Shown: one piece after another, positions 1-6,534 of the stretch
Layout of the letters: every line of letters starts with the position of its first letter
Position numbering within the stretch: the first letter of the stretch is position 1
Source of the DNA: Acholeplasmatales bacterium
GTDB lineage: Bacteria > Bacillota_I > Bacilli_A > Acholeplasmatales > Anaeroplasmataceae
DNA length: 7,374 nucleotides
Assembly (NCBI GenBank): GCA_024690445.1
Contig: JAILPD010000128.1
Span: 1-7,374, forward strand
Reading direction: 5' to 3'
Made by a program: the position numbers and the translations under genes
Notes under the pieces: generated by a model
What the model saw: only the letters and a program-made list of their open reading frames with translations
Database searches by the model: none
What the model was told of the DNA's origin: nothing

Positions 1-1
1 T

Positions 2-889
2 TTACATACCAACAGTTGCTAAAATTATCCAGCCACCAACCAAAGATACAAAATTAGCTAATAAAGTATATATTAATAGCTTCATTTCTGGAATTGGCTC
101 ATAATTATATTTATTTGCAAATTTATTTAAGGTTAAATAATAAATAGCATATTCAGCAAGCATTATTACAAATTCAAGAAATGCGTAAATTATGAATACA
201 AAGAATTGTAATCCATTAAAATGCACATATAGCAATAATATTGCATTTAATATTAACTGAGTTAACACATTAGCTCCAAGAACAATCAATAATTGTTTCT
301 TAAATATCTTAAATAATAATGCTATACCTAATTCAATTGCTAAACAGATAGTTAATCTTAATACAAATCCTAAGATTTCTTTACTAGCATCATAATCATT
401 TTCTACACTAAATGTTAATTTATTAGCTGAATCTAAAGAATATGTTAATATAAATCCACTAGTAAATGCATATAGCTCATAAATTTCATCATTTGTTATG
501 AATTCATCATTATTAACATCATAAATCAATACCTTGAATTTATGTGGCGGGTGATATCCCCAAACGTAATTTTCGATAGATACATCTGAAAAATAATGCA
601 AATAATAATATCCATCTTTATCTTTATAATTTGAAAAGCTTAATTCAACTTTTTGTCTTTCTTCTGTCCAATATTCTTTATCATCTTCAAAATCAATTAA
701 ACGTGTATTTGAAAGTGGACCATTTGAGTTATTATATGATAACAAAGTCATATAATGACCTTCCTTATGCTCAGATAGTTTTATTTCAACCTTAGACTTT
801 GGTCCTGTATCAGCTGATACATTAATTGTAAAAACAAATAATGCTGATAACATTATTAATATTCCGATGATAAAATGCTTAATTTTCAT
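2..889 (-). CDS. Secreted-domain membrane protein of unknown function with four TM segments
   Basis: Complete 295-residue protein whose function I do not know. Residues 1-26 look like a signal peptide (Lys-rich start, hydrophobic core about 6-22, VSA at 24-26 as a plausible cleavage site). A polar, aromatic-rich domain follows (27-170), probably outside the membrane, and then four hydrophobic stretches near 172-193, 199-222, 226-251 and 269-292. The mature N-terminus reads DTGPK, followed by a stretch around [14 protein letters not shown] recall this DTGPKPS/TLLS/GP pattern from conserved hypothetical proteins of Bacillota, but I cannot name the family for certain. The start ATG at 889 has AGAGG six bases upstream, inside the end of tsaD. 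The reading frame overlaps tsaD by 11 bp, so it is probably the last visible gene of the t6A operon. Nothing in it suggests tRNA work; a cell-envelope or sensory role is only a guess. Confidence 0.8.
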   Translation of the reverse strand: MKIKHFIIGILIMLSALFVFTINVSADTGPKSKVEIKLSEHKEGHYMTLLSYNNSNGPLSNTRLIDFEDDKEYWTEERQKVELSFSNYKDKDGYYYLHYFSDVSIENYVWGYHPPHKFKVLIYDVNNDEFITNDEIYELYAFTSGFILTYSLDSANKLTFSVENDYDASKEILGFVLRLTICLAIELGIALLFKIFKKQLLIVLGANVLTQLILNAILLLYVHFNGLQFFVFIIYAFLEFVIMLAEYAIYYLTLNKFANKYNYEPIPEMKLLIYTLLANFVSLVGGWIILATVGM

Positions 890-1892
890 ATCTATCCTCT
901 AACTCTAAAGATGCAGTAGCATTCAAACTCATATCAGCATATTCATTTGGATATGCTTTATGCTGATAATATCCCGCAACTGCGATCATAGCAGCATTAT
1001 CTGTACAATATTTAATTGAAGGAATACAAACATTAAAGCCTTTTGCTTCTCTTTCAAATCTTTCCTTTAATCCCTTATTTGCAGAAACACCTCCTGCAAC
1101 TATAATATTAGGAACATTCTTCTCCTTAGCTAATGCTAAAGTCTTTCTTACTAAAACTTCAGTTACTGAATCTTGGAATGATGCACAAAGATTATTACAA
1201 TCAATTGTTTCTCCTCTTTGCTCTGCATTATGAGCAAGATTAATAACAGCGCTCTTTAGTCCAGAAAATGAGAAATTATAAGAACCATCATCCAAATATA
1301 CTCTAGGTAATTTATAAGTATCCTTACCTAAATGAGCCAATCTATCAACATGAGGACCACCTGGATAAGGAAGCCCAACAACACGTGCAACCTTATCATA
1401 TGCCTCACCTACAGCATCATCTAATGTCTCACCAATAATTTCAAATTTGAAGTGATCCTTCATATAAATTAATTCAGTATTACCACCAGATACTAATAAA
1501 GCAATTAGTGGGAATTTCATTTCATGCTCAATTGCATTTGCATAAATATGACCAGCTAAATGGTGAACACCAATAATAGGCTTATTATACATTAAAGCAA
1601 ATGTTTTAGCAGCATTTACACCAACAAGTAAAGAACCAATTAAACCTGGTCCTTCTGTTACTGCCACTAAATCGATATCCTCTGGCTTAACATTAGCTAC
1701 CTTAAAAGCTTCTTCAAAAACCATAGTTATTTGATAAACATGATGACGAGAAGCAACCTCAGGTACTACTCCACCAAACTTCTCATGTATTTTAATTTGA
1801 GTATTAATAACATTAGATAAAACCTCTTTACCATCTCTTACAATGGCAACAGATGTTTCATCACAGCTTGATTCAATACCAAGCACTAGCAT
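879..1892 (-). CDS. tsaD: tRNA N6-adenosine threonylcarbamoyltransferase TsaD (Gcp/YgjD)
   Basis: Catalytic subunit that transfers the threonylcarbamoyl group from threonylcarbamoyl-AMP to A37 of ANN-decoding tRNAs (t6A), acting in the cytoplasm with TsaB and TsaE. The 337-residue length is normal for the family. It has the ASKHA-fold opening GIESSCDET (residues 5-13), the EGPGLIGSL nucleotide loop (80-88), and the metal-binding pair H111 and H115 within VHHLAGH. Further family motifs are LVSGGNTEL (133-141), [13 protein letters not shown] (158-170), NFSFSGLK (206-213), VAGGVSAN (265-272) and the third metal ligand D298 in CTDNA. The ATG at 1892 overlaps the ybaK stop in a TAATG junction, with AAGGAG nine bases upstream, indicating coupled translation. 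The 3' end overlaps the downstream membrane-protein gene by 11 bp. All visible key residues are intact. Confidence 0.98.
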   Translation of the reverse strand: MLVLGIESSCDETSVAIVRDGKEVLSNVINTQIKIHEKFGGVVPEVASRHHVYQITMVFEEAFKVANVKPEDIDLVAVTEGPGLIGSLLVGVNAAKTFALMYNKPIIGVHHLAGHIYANAIEHEMKFPLIALLVSGGNTELIYMKDHFKFEIIGETLDDAVGEAYDKVARVVGLPYPGGPHVDRLAHLGKDTYKLPRVYLDDGSYNFSFSGLKSAVINLAHNAEQRGETIDCNNLCASFQDSVTEVLVRKTLALAKEKNVPNIIVAGGVSANKGLKERFEREAKGFNVCIPSIKYCTDNAAMIAVAGYYQHKAYPNEYADMSLNATASLELEDRYEN

Positions 1893-2374
1893 TATACATC
1901 ACTCCTTGTAATCTCTTTAAAGCTTACTCTAATAAGCTTTTCTATATCCTTAGGATTCATCTCTATTTGAAGTCCTATCTTACCACCTGAAAAAATAATA
2001 TTTTCATATAATAATGCAGATTCATCTATTACTGTAGGAAATACCTTCTTCATTCCAATAGGTGAACAACCACCTCTTATATATCCAGTTACCTGATTAA
2101 TATCCTTAACAGCTATCATTTCAAGTGATTTAACATTAAATGCCTTGGCAGCCTTTTTTAAATCTAATTCCAAAGCTACAGGTAAAACACATACATAATA
2201 TCTCTTATCACTACCTACAGTAACAAGTGTTTTAAATACAGTATCGGGATTTTGCTTTAATAACTCAGCTACTGTAACACCATCAACACATACACCTTCT
2301 TGATGAGGATACTCATACGTATTATATTTTATTTTCTTTTGATCTAGCATTCTAATTGCATTTGTCTTTTCCAT
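1892..2374 (-). CDS. ybaK: YbaK/EbsC-family aminoacyl-tRNA deacylase (Cys-tRNA(Pro) type)
   Basis: Predicted trans-editing enzyme that hydrolyses mischarged aminoacyl-tRNA; in characterised YbaK the substrate is Cys-tRNA(Pro). From the ATG at 2374 the protein is 160 residues, the usual family length. Typical motifs are an N-terminal [12 protein letters not shown] helix region, VFKTLV (residues 47-52) with K48 as the expected conserved catalytic lysine, [15 protein letters not shown] (64-78), and the [14 protein letters not shown] block (97-110). It ends in [13 protein letters not shown] (129-141). The frame stays open to 2470, but those extra 32 residues lie inside the RimI gene and match nothing in the family. 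AAGGAGA sits six bases before 2374, which fixes this start. It overlaps the upstream RimI gene by 23 bp and tsaD by one base. The exact amino acid edited (Cys or another) cannot be told from motifs alone. Confidence 0.92.
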   Translation of the reverse strand: MEKTNAIRMLDQKKIKYNTYEYPHQEGVCVDGVTVAELLKQNPDTVFKTLVTVGSDKRYYVCVLPVALELDLKKAAKAFNVKSLEMIAVKDINQVTGYIRGGCSPIGMKKVFPTVIDESALLYENIIFSGGKIGLQIEMNPKDIEKLIRVSFKEITRSDV

Positions 2375-3512
2375 CGTCTTTCTCCTTGAAAAAGCTATAA
2401 ATATCCTTATGCTCAATAAAGCCCCAAGATTTATAAATATTGATTGGGTAATCATCCTTTTCAGCTTCAATTTCTAAAACCTTGATACCTCTATTTTCTA
2501 AATCCTTTACTGCATAATTAAATAAAGCCTTACCATAGCCTTTATTTCTATATGATTCTAAAATGACAAATTCTTCTAACTTTGCCATATCTTTATAAAC
2601 AAAGCCATGAATCATACCAACTAATGAGCCATTATCATATGCGACATAGCCAATAATTTTATCATTATTAGCAATAGTCTCAGTTAATCTATTAGAATTG
2701 CCAACGGCATATTCTTCACCAAATCTTAAATCCTCTTTATATATGAAATTTCTTAAATTTGCATAATCATCAAATTCAAATTTTCTTATTTCATATTCTT
2801 TAGAGTCATTAATTGAAATATTATAAATATGACTTGCAAGATATACAGTAATATCCTTCTCAAAATCCTTTAAATATTCCTCTAAATCAACAAATGAATC
2901 AATCTTGATAAAAGGTCTCTTATTATCCTTTAAAATAGCTTTTACGCCCTTTTTATCATTTGTGAAATAATAATTATTACAATATTTATCCTTCTGAATA
3001 TCATCATAATAATTTACATATAATTCTTTATCTTCTCTTTTGGAAAATTCTAAAGTATAACATTCTTCTAATTCATCAATATCTATAAATTTAAATTCTA
3101 GTACCTTCGCATTTTCGCCATTACTATAATAATTCTTTCTTATAGATATTTCCTTATATCCCATTTTTTTATATAAGCTGATAGCTTTTATATTAGATTC
3201 TCTTACCTCTAGGATAGATGATTTAGCACCTTTTGAATAAAGAATTGATAAAACATAAGCTAATAGCTTTTTACCAATACCTTTTCCTTGATAATTCCTA
3301 TCAACACAGAAATTTAATATTTCAATTACATCACCATCAAATGAAGTTGAAATATAGCCTAGAAGCTTATTGTTTTCTATATAAACATAATAATAAGCCA
3401 TCGGTGATCTAACTGCCATTTCTAGCATCTTTTCACCTAATGTAGTTCCAAGTGTATTATTCTCAAGCTCAACTATCTTAGAAACATCATCATAATTAAT
3501 TCTTCTTATCAT
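2352..3512 (-). CDS. rimI: RimI-type ribosomal protein S18 N-acetyltransferase fused to a second GNAT domain
   Basis: A 386-residue protein, much longer than ordinary RimI (about 150). Residues 1-142 form a RimI domain: acetyl-CoA loop NYQGKGIGKKLL (73-84), LEVRESNIKAISLYKKMGY (101-119) with E102 and Y114 at the positions of the catalytic Glu and Tyr of E. coli RimI, and the RimI-like RKNYY (125-129). RimI acetylates the N-terminal alanine of S18. Residues 143-240 are an acidic, Tyr-rich linker, possibly a degenerate half-domain. Residues 241-376 form a second GNAT fold with loop YRNKGYGKAL (321-330) and NIYKSWGF (358-365), substrate unknown. The ATG at 3512 has GGAGAG eight bases upstream. 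The gene overlaps tsaB by 17 bp and ybaK by 23 bp. Its position between tsaB and tsaD supports the RimI assignment. The frame is unbroken, so the fusion appears real. Confidence 0.9.
   Translation of the reverse strand: MIRRINYDDVSKIVELENNTLGTTLGEKMLEMAVRSPMAYYYVYIENNKLLGYISTSFDGDVIEILNFCVDRNYQGKGIGKKLLAYVLSILYSKGAKSSILEVRESNIKAISLYKKMGYKEISIRKNYYSNGENAKVLEFKFIDIDELEECYTLEFSKREDKELYVNYYDDIQKDKYCNNYYFTNDKKGVKAILKDNKRPFIKIDSFVDLEEYLKDFEKDITVYLASHIYNISINDSKEYEIRKFEFDDYANLRNFIYKEDLRFGEEYAVGNSNRLTETIANNDKIIGYVAYDNGSLVGMIHGFVYKDMAKLEEFVILESYRNKGYGKALFNYAVKDLENRGIKVLEIEAEKDDYPINIYKSWGFIEHKDIYSFFKEKDDGKDKCN
2381..2387 (-). promoter_or_regulatory. Ribosome binding site of ybaK
   Basis: AAGGAGA on the minus strand, six bases before the ATG at 2374 and inside the 3' end of the RimI gene. 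It decides the start against the longer open frame reaching 2470. Confidence 0.85.
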
Positions 3513-4083
3513 GAAGATTTCTCTCCGCTTCTGTATCTCTTAAATAATTAGGAACTAATAAATGTGGTTCACTAACCTTTACCTTATGATTTAAACAATA
3601 AATAGGGTCAACCTTAATATTATCCTCAGTAACATCAAAATCATAATTCTTAACTAATAATTCGTTTGTGTCATACATTCCTTCATTTAAAACATATTCA
3701 TCGCTATTTGTATCTAATATCATTCCAAATGAATTACCACGTCTAGCATCAATTCTAGTTAAAACTTTACCCTTATAGCCTGATGCCATAAGCTTTAATG
3801 TTGAAATTGAATATAAATCCTTTTTACCAAAGATAGATAGCATCTTACAAACAGTAACTGCCATTCTAACTCCTGTATAAGAACCAGGTCCAATACCAAC
3901 AATAATATTATCTAAATCAAATGCTTTAATATTGTTTTCATTTAGAATTTCTTCTACCTTTAAAACAATATTTTTAGCATGATCATTTCTACCTTCTAAA
4001 TAGATTTCTTTTAAAACATTATTATCCTTAAGAAGAGCAACATATAATGTCTTAGTTGCTGAATCTAGTATTAATGTATACAT
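3496..4083 (-). CDS. tsaB: tRNA threonylcarbamoyladenosine biosynthesis protein TsaB (YeaZ)
   Basis: Non-catalytic ASKHA-fold partner that dimerises with TsaD and is needed for t6A formation. The 195-residue protein is somewhat shorter than the roughly 220-230 residues common in the family, mainly in its C-terminal half. It shows the family opening LILDSATKTLYVAL (residues 4-17), the highly conserved GIGPGSYTGVR (63-73), the IDARRGN segment (111-117), and the ending VPNYLRDTEAERNL, which matches the usual PxYLRxxEAE tail. The ATG at 4083 overlaps the tsaE stop in a TAATG junction and has GAGGAGG seven bases upstream. The 3' end overlaps rimI by 17 bp. It lacks the metal-binding histidine pair seen in TsaD, as expected for TsaB, so it is not a second catalytic copy. 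Confidence 0.96.
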   Translation of the reverse strand: MYTLILDSATKTLYVALLKDNNVLKEIYLEGRNDHAKNIVLKVEEILNENNIKAFDLDNIIVGIGPGSYTGVRMAVTVCKMLSIFGKKDLYSISTLKLMASGYKGKVLTRIDARRGNSFGMILDTNSDEYVLNEGMYDTNELLVKNYDFDVTEDNIKVDPIYCLNHKVKVSEPHLLVPNYLRDTEAERNLHDKKN

Positions 4084-4526
4084 TATAGCGCCTCCTCAAT
4101 TTTTTGATATCTACCAATGCCAGTAATATTTATTTCTCTTGATTCTTCCCCAGTTCTTTTCATCTCAATTAATAAATATTCTTTTGGCAATAATTCTTCT
4201 ACTTGATATGGCCATTCAATAACACATACTGAATCTCCTTCAATGTGTTCTTCCAAATCAAAGTCATTGTTAATACCATCTAATCGATATAAATCTAGAT
4301 GATGTAAATCACATTTTTTACCCTTATATTCTTTAACAATTGTAAATGTTGGAGAATTAATTATTTTAATTACTCCTAAAGCTTTACCAATACCCTTAGT
4401 TATTGTAGTTTTACCACAAGATAAATCTCCAACTAATAGTACTGTGTCAGACTTATTTAATAGATTACCTATTTTTTCTCCTAACTCAATTGTTTCATTA
4501 GCATTTGAAGTTTTAAATGTTTTCAT
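4083..4526 (-). CDS. tsaE: tRNA threonylcarbamoyladenosine biosynthesis ATPase TsaE (YjeE)
   Basis: P-loop ATPase of the bacterial t6A complex that binds the TsaB-TsaD dimer and is required for repeated turnover. From the ATG at 4526 it has 147 residues, normal for the family. It carries the Walker A loop GDLSCGKTT (residues 33-41), the conserved NSPTFTIVKEY segment (58-68), HHLDLYRL (75-82) with the acidic residue at D78, and VIEWP (102-106), equivalent to the usual IEWPE. The Walker A is slightly unusual in having Ser-Cys where Gly-Ala is common. A GTG at 4535 is in frame, but it lies inside the GAGGTGG ribosome binding site and so is not the start. This is the first gene of the six-gene operon, with its own predicted promoter just upstream and a one-base overlap with tsaB. 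Confidence 0.96.
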   Translation of the reverse strand: MKTFKTSNANETIELGEKIGNLLNKSDTVLLVGDLSCGKTTITKGIGKALGVIKIINSPTFTIVKEYKGKKCDLHHLDLYRLDGINNDFDLEEHIEGDSVCVIEWPYQVEELLPKEYLLIEMKRTGEESREINITGIGRYQKIEEAL

Positions 4527-4531
4527 AATAA

Positions 4532-4538
4532 CCACCTC
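4532..4538 (-). promoter_or_regulatory. Ribosome binding site of tsaE
   Basis: GAGGTGG on the minus strand, five bases before the ATG at 4526. It decides the start, because the in-frame GTG at 4535 is part of this site and has no Shine-Dalgarno of its own. Confidence 0.8.
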
Positions 4539-4554
4539 AAGTCATACCTGTATT

Positions 4555-4583
4555 ATTATACTATTTTTTAAAGAAAAAACAAA
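4555..4583 (-). promoter_or_regulatory. Predicted sigma-A promoter of the tsaE operon
   Basis: A perfect -10 box TATAAT lies at 4560..4555 on the minus strand. About 16 bases upstream is a weak -35 candidate, TTGTTT (4582..4577), which shares only TTG with the consensus. It falls in the T-run of the preceding gene's terminator, so the two signals are packed together. The predicted start of transcription near 4548 would leave a leader of about 20 bases with the ribosome binding site. No other good promoter is visible before the later genes of the cluster. Confidence 0.55.
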
Positions 4584-4604
4584 AGAGTAAGATAAACTTA
4601 CTCT
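4573..4604 (-). terminator. Intrinsic terminator of the Ldh_2 dehydrogenase gene
   Basis: Perfect 8-bp hairpin (AGAGTAAG at 4604..4597 pairing with CTTACTCT at 4591..4584, five-base loop), followed in the direction of transcription by TTTGTTTTTT. It begins nine bases past the stop codon. The A-rich left flank sits on the correct side only for minus-strand transcription. Confidence 0.85.
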
Positions 4605-4612
4605 ATGTTTAT

Positions 4613-5722
4613 TTATTTTTCCCAAGGGAATACGTAATTTAATTTTAATGAATCTCTAACAGCTGACATTTCCTTTTGTACAGGCTCTGAAATAGGAACA
4701 CCCTTATCTTTTCTATCCTGCCATACTAAATATTCCTTTTCACCAGGTGTATAAATTCTATCCTGTCCAGGAGCTTTCTTAGATGCTCTTATAGCTCTAA
4801 TAATATCTCCTGATTTTTTTCTACATAAATCTTCACCTAAAAAATGGTTAGTATCTATAGCAATAAAGAAATGACCTAAGCGTGGAGATGTTTTATTTCC
4901 ATCCTTATCCTTACCCTTTAAATCCTTACCATACCAGCCATCCTGAAGTACTGCAGATAAGAATTCAACAGCTAGTGCGTATCCAAAGCCCTTATAACCA
5001 CCTAATGCCTCCCCGATACCACCAAGTGTAGTCAAGGCAGCCTCACCACTTCTTATCTTCTTTAAGGCAACACCTGCATCACCCTCAACTGGCTTACCAT
5101 CTAAGCCAACAATTGTACCAGGATGAACATCCTCGCCAATTCTTTCATAATATTCAATCTTACCATTTTGAGTAATTGAAGTTGCGCAATCGATAACAAA
5201 ATCAAATGGTTCATCTGTTGGAACACCAATTGTTAATGGGTTTGTTCCAAACATACCCTCAACACCAAAGGTAGGGGCAACTGATGGTCTAGCATTTGTA
5301 CCTGTAATACCAATACAGCCAGCCTTAGTAGCCATAGTTGCATAATATCCTGCAATACCATAATGGCATGAATTTCTAACAACAACCATACCCATACCAT
5401 ATTTCTTAGCCTTTTCGATAGCAAGTTTCATAGACTTATAGCCAATAACCTGTCCCATTCCATCATGTCCATCAACAACAGCTGTTGTTTCTGTTTCCTT
5501 TACTATTTCATAATTAGTAACAGGCTTTTGAATTCCATCTACAATTCTATCAATATACATTGGCTTAAATCTATTACAGCCATGTGATTCAATACCTCTT
5601 TTATCTGATTCTAATAATACATCTGTACAAATCTTAGCATCCTCTCTTGGAACACCATATCCAACAAACGCATCAGTAATAAAATCATAAGCTATTTTCC
5701 AATCTAAAAATACTTTTCCCAT
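4613..5722 (-). CDS. Malate/L-lactate dehydrogenase (Ldh_2) family NAD(P)-dependent oxidoreductase
   Basis: Cytoplasmic oxidoreductase of the Ldh_2/MDH2 family, which includes ureidoglycolate (AllD), sulfolactate and some malate dehydrogenases and the piperideine-2-carboxylate reductase DpkA; it is unrelated to classical Rossmann-fold lactate dehydrogenases. From the ATG at 5722 it has 369 residues. Family motifs are IESHGCNRF (residues 44-52) with the expected catalytic H47, NSCHYGIAGYY (117-127), GTNPLTIGVP (159-168), DFVIDCATS (174-182) with D178, GGYKGFGYAL (241-250), and GHFFIAID (283-290). AGGAGGA six bases upstream fixes this start; the in-frame ATG at 5740 lies upstream of that site. 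It is flanked by terminators on both sides, so it is a one-gene transcript, and no neighbour hints at the substrate. A 2-hydroxyacid or cyclic imino acid substrate is likely, but the exact one cannot be named. Codon use looks like its neighbours. Confidence 0.9.
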   Translation of the reverse strand: MGKVFLDWKIAYDFITDAFVGYGVPREDAKICTDVLLESDKRGIESHGCNRFKPMYIDRIVDGIQKPVTNYEIVKETETTAVVDGHDGMGQVIGYKSMKLAIEKAKKYGMGMVVVRNSCHYGIAGYYATMATKAGCIGITGTNARPSVAPTFGVEGMFGTNPLTIGVPTDEPFDFVIDCATSITQNGKIEYYERIGEDVHPGTIVGLDGKPVEGDAGVALKKIRSGEAALTTLGGIGEALGGYKGFGYALAVEFLSAVLQDGWYGKDLKGKDKDGNKTSPRLGHFFIAIDTNHFLGEDLCRKKSGDIIRAIRASKKAPGQDRIYTPGEKEYLVWQDRKDKGVPISEPVQKEMSAVRDSLKLNYVFPWEK

Positions 5723-5728
5723 ATTTAT

Positions 5729-5735
5729 TCCTCCT
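5729..5735 (-). promoter_or_regulatory. Ribosome binding site of the Ldh_2 gene
   Basis: AGGAGGA on the minus strand, six bases before the ATG at 5722. It selects that ATG over the in-frame ATG at 5740, which lies upstream of this site and has no good Shine-Dalgarno sequence. Confidence 0.85.
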
Positions 5736-5761
5736 AGCATTAATCGTTAAGTATATATTTA

Positions 5762-5769
5762 AGTATAAC
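5762..5769 (-). promoter_or_regulatory. Possible promoter -10 region of the Ldh_2 gene
   Basis: The minus strand reads TGTTATACT just after the upstream terminator's T-run, an extended -10 (TG, one base, then TATACT at 5767..5762). No good -35 is seen; the expected position falls in the terminator hairpin and reads TTTAAT. Transcription would begin near 5755, about 33 bases before the start codon. Confidence 0.4.
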
Positions 5770-5772
5770 ATC

Positions 5773-5813
5773 AAAAATAAAAAGATTAAACCTACTAAGA
5801 GATTTAATCTTTT
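5773..5813 (-). terminator. Intrinsic terminator of the PAP2 gene
   Basis: An 11-bp AT-rich stem (AAAAGATTAAA at 5813..5803 pairing with TTTAATCTTTT at 5790..5780, 12-base loop) is followed on the minus strand by TATTTTT. It begins five bases after the PAP2 stop codon. The stem is weak in GC, but its position and T-run make termination likely. Confidence 0.75.
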
Positions 5814-5818
5814 AAAAT

Positions 5819-6466
5819 CTATTCTTCTTTTGCTTTAAATACTTTAATAATTCCAAATGTACAGAAATAGAAAGCTAATCCTAAGAATAAGCCACCAGTA
5901 ACATCTGTAATATAATGCATACCAGAAGCCACTCTACCAAATAATACTAAAGCTATCATACTTACAGCTAATAATAATGAACCATATTTAGCTATCTTAT
6001 TTTCATATGCATAGCATATAAATCCATGAGAAGCTAATGCTAGGAATGTAGTCATAAATACATGTGTTGAAGGGAATGAGCCTTCAGCTTCATGCGTAGG
6101 TCTAATATTAATCTTAACGACATAGTCAAACAATAACCAAAAGATAACCATTAAAACTAATGATGTACCAAATACTAATATTTCAATATCAACCTTGAAT
6201 AAGCTCTTCCTTTTAACTAATTGATAAACACCTAGACATGCCTCGAAAATGACAACTGTAAATGTTATATAAAATAATAAATCAGTCATAAAGTCTACAT
6301 TTTCTTTATAACTATATTTAACAATATTGTTAATGTGAGATAATCCAACAGCCTCATTTGATTCAGCAATAACTGCCTTATCTACATTTAATAATAGCAT
6401 TAGTATTATAAATAATACTAAAAATGAACAGCCTAATATTGTATATAAATTTATAAATTTCTTCAC
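5819..6466 (-). CDS. PAP2-superfamily membrane phosphatase
   Basis: Integral membrane phosphatase of the PAP2 superfamily, which dephosphorylates lipid phosphates such as phosphatidic acid or undecaprenyl pyrophosphate; the substrate here is unknown. From the GTG at 6466 it has 215 residues. An N-terminal anchor (about 8-27) and further hydrophobic segments (about 64-86, 95-115, 137-155, 161-178, 190-208) indicate roughly six TM helices. The catalytic blocks are KINIRP (118-123), FPSTH (131-135, H135 the expected proton donor) and GRVASGMHYITD (177-188, with R178, the nucleophile H184, and D188). Block 1 departs from the usual K-x6-RP: the lysine is four residues before the Arg instead of seven, and block 3 has Gly-Arg instead of Ser-Arg. 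The GTG start has AGGGG eight bases upstream; a TTG at 6484 falls about at the predicted transcription start and was not used. It has its own promoter and terminator. Confidence 0.85.
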   Translation of the reverse strand: MKKFINLYTILGCSFLVLFIILMLLLNVDKAVIAESNEAVGLSHINNIVKYSYKENVDFMTDLLFYITFTVVIFEACLGVYQLVKRKSLFKVDIEILVFGTSLVLMVIFWLLFDYVVKINIRPTHEAEGSFPSTHVFMTTFLALASHGFICYAYENKIAKYGSLLLAVSMIALVLFGRVASGMHYITDVTGGLFLGLAFYFCTFGIIKVFKAKEE

Positions 6467-6474
6467 TATATCAG

Positions 6475-6479
6475 CCCCT
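6475..6479 (-). promoter_or_regulatory. Ribosome binding site of the PAP2 gene
   Basis: AGGGG on the minus strand, eight bases before the GTG at 6466. It supports GTG initiation and a protein beginning MKKFINLY, rather than the longer in-frame TTG start at 6484, which has no Shine-Dalgarno. Confidence 0.6.
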
Positions 6480-6489
6480 AACAAGCTTC

Positions 6490-6519
6490 ATTATAGCACT
6501 ATTTAGAACTAAATTCTAA
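6490..6519 (-). promoter_or_regulatory. Promoter of the PAP2 gene with an inverted repeat in it
   Basis: The minus strand carries TGCTATAAT, a full extended -10 (TATAAT at 6495..6490). Transcription should begin near 6483. A poor -35 match, TTAGAA (6519..6514), lies 18 bases upstream and is also the left arm of a perfect inverted repeat TTAGAA-N5-TTCTAA (6519..6503). The repeat occupies the -35 and spacer and could be an operator, but a chance repeat in AT-rich DNA is also possible. Confidence 0.55.
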
Positions 6520-6534
6520 CATTAATTATTCAAT

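Noticed and set aside
2375..2470. Hydrophobic N-terminal extension of YbaK that looks like a membrane anchor
   Set aside because: These 32 codons are the RimI gene read in another frame. A strong Shine-Dalgarno selects the ATG at 2374, which gives the normal family length.
5233..5424. 63-codon open frame on the minus strand, Leu-rich, resembling a small membrane protein
   Set aside because: It lies wholly inside the strongly conserved Ldh_2 gene in another frame and has no ribosome binding site or recognisable family. It is a shadow of the real gene.
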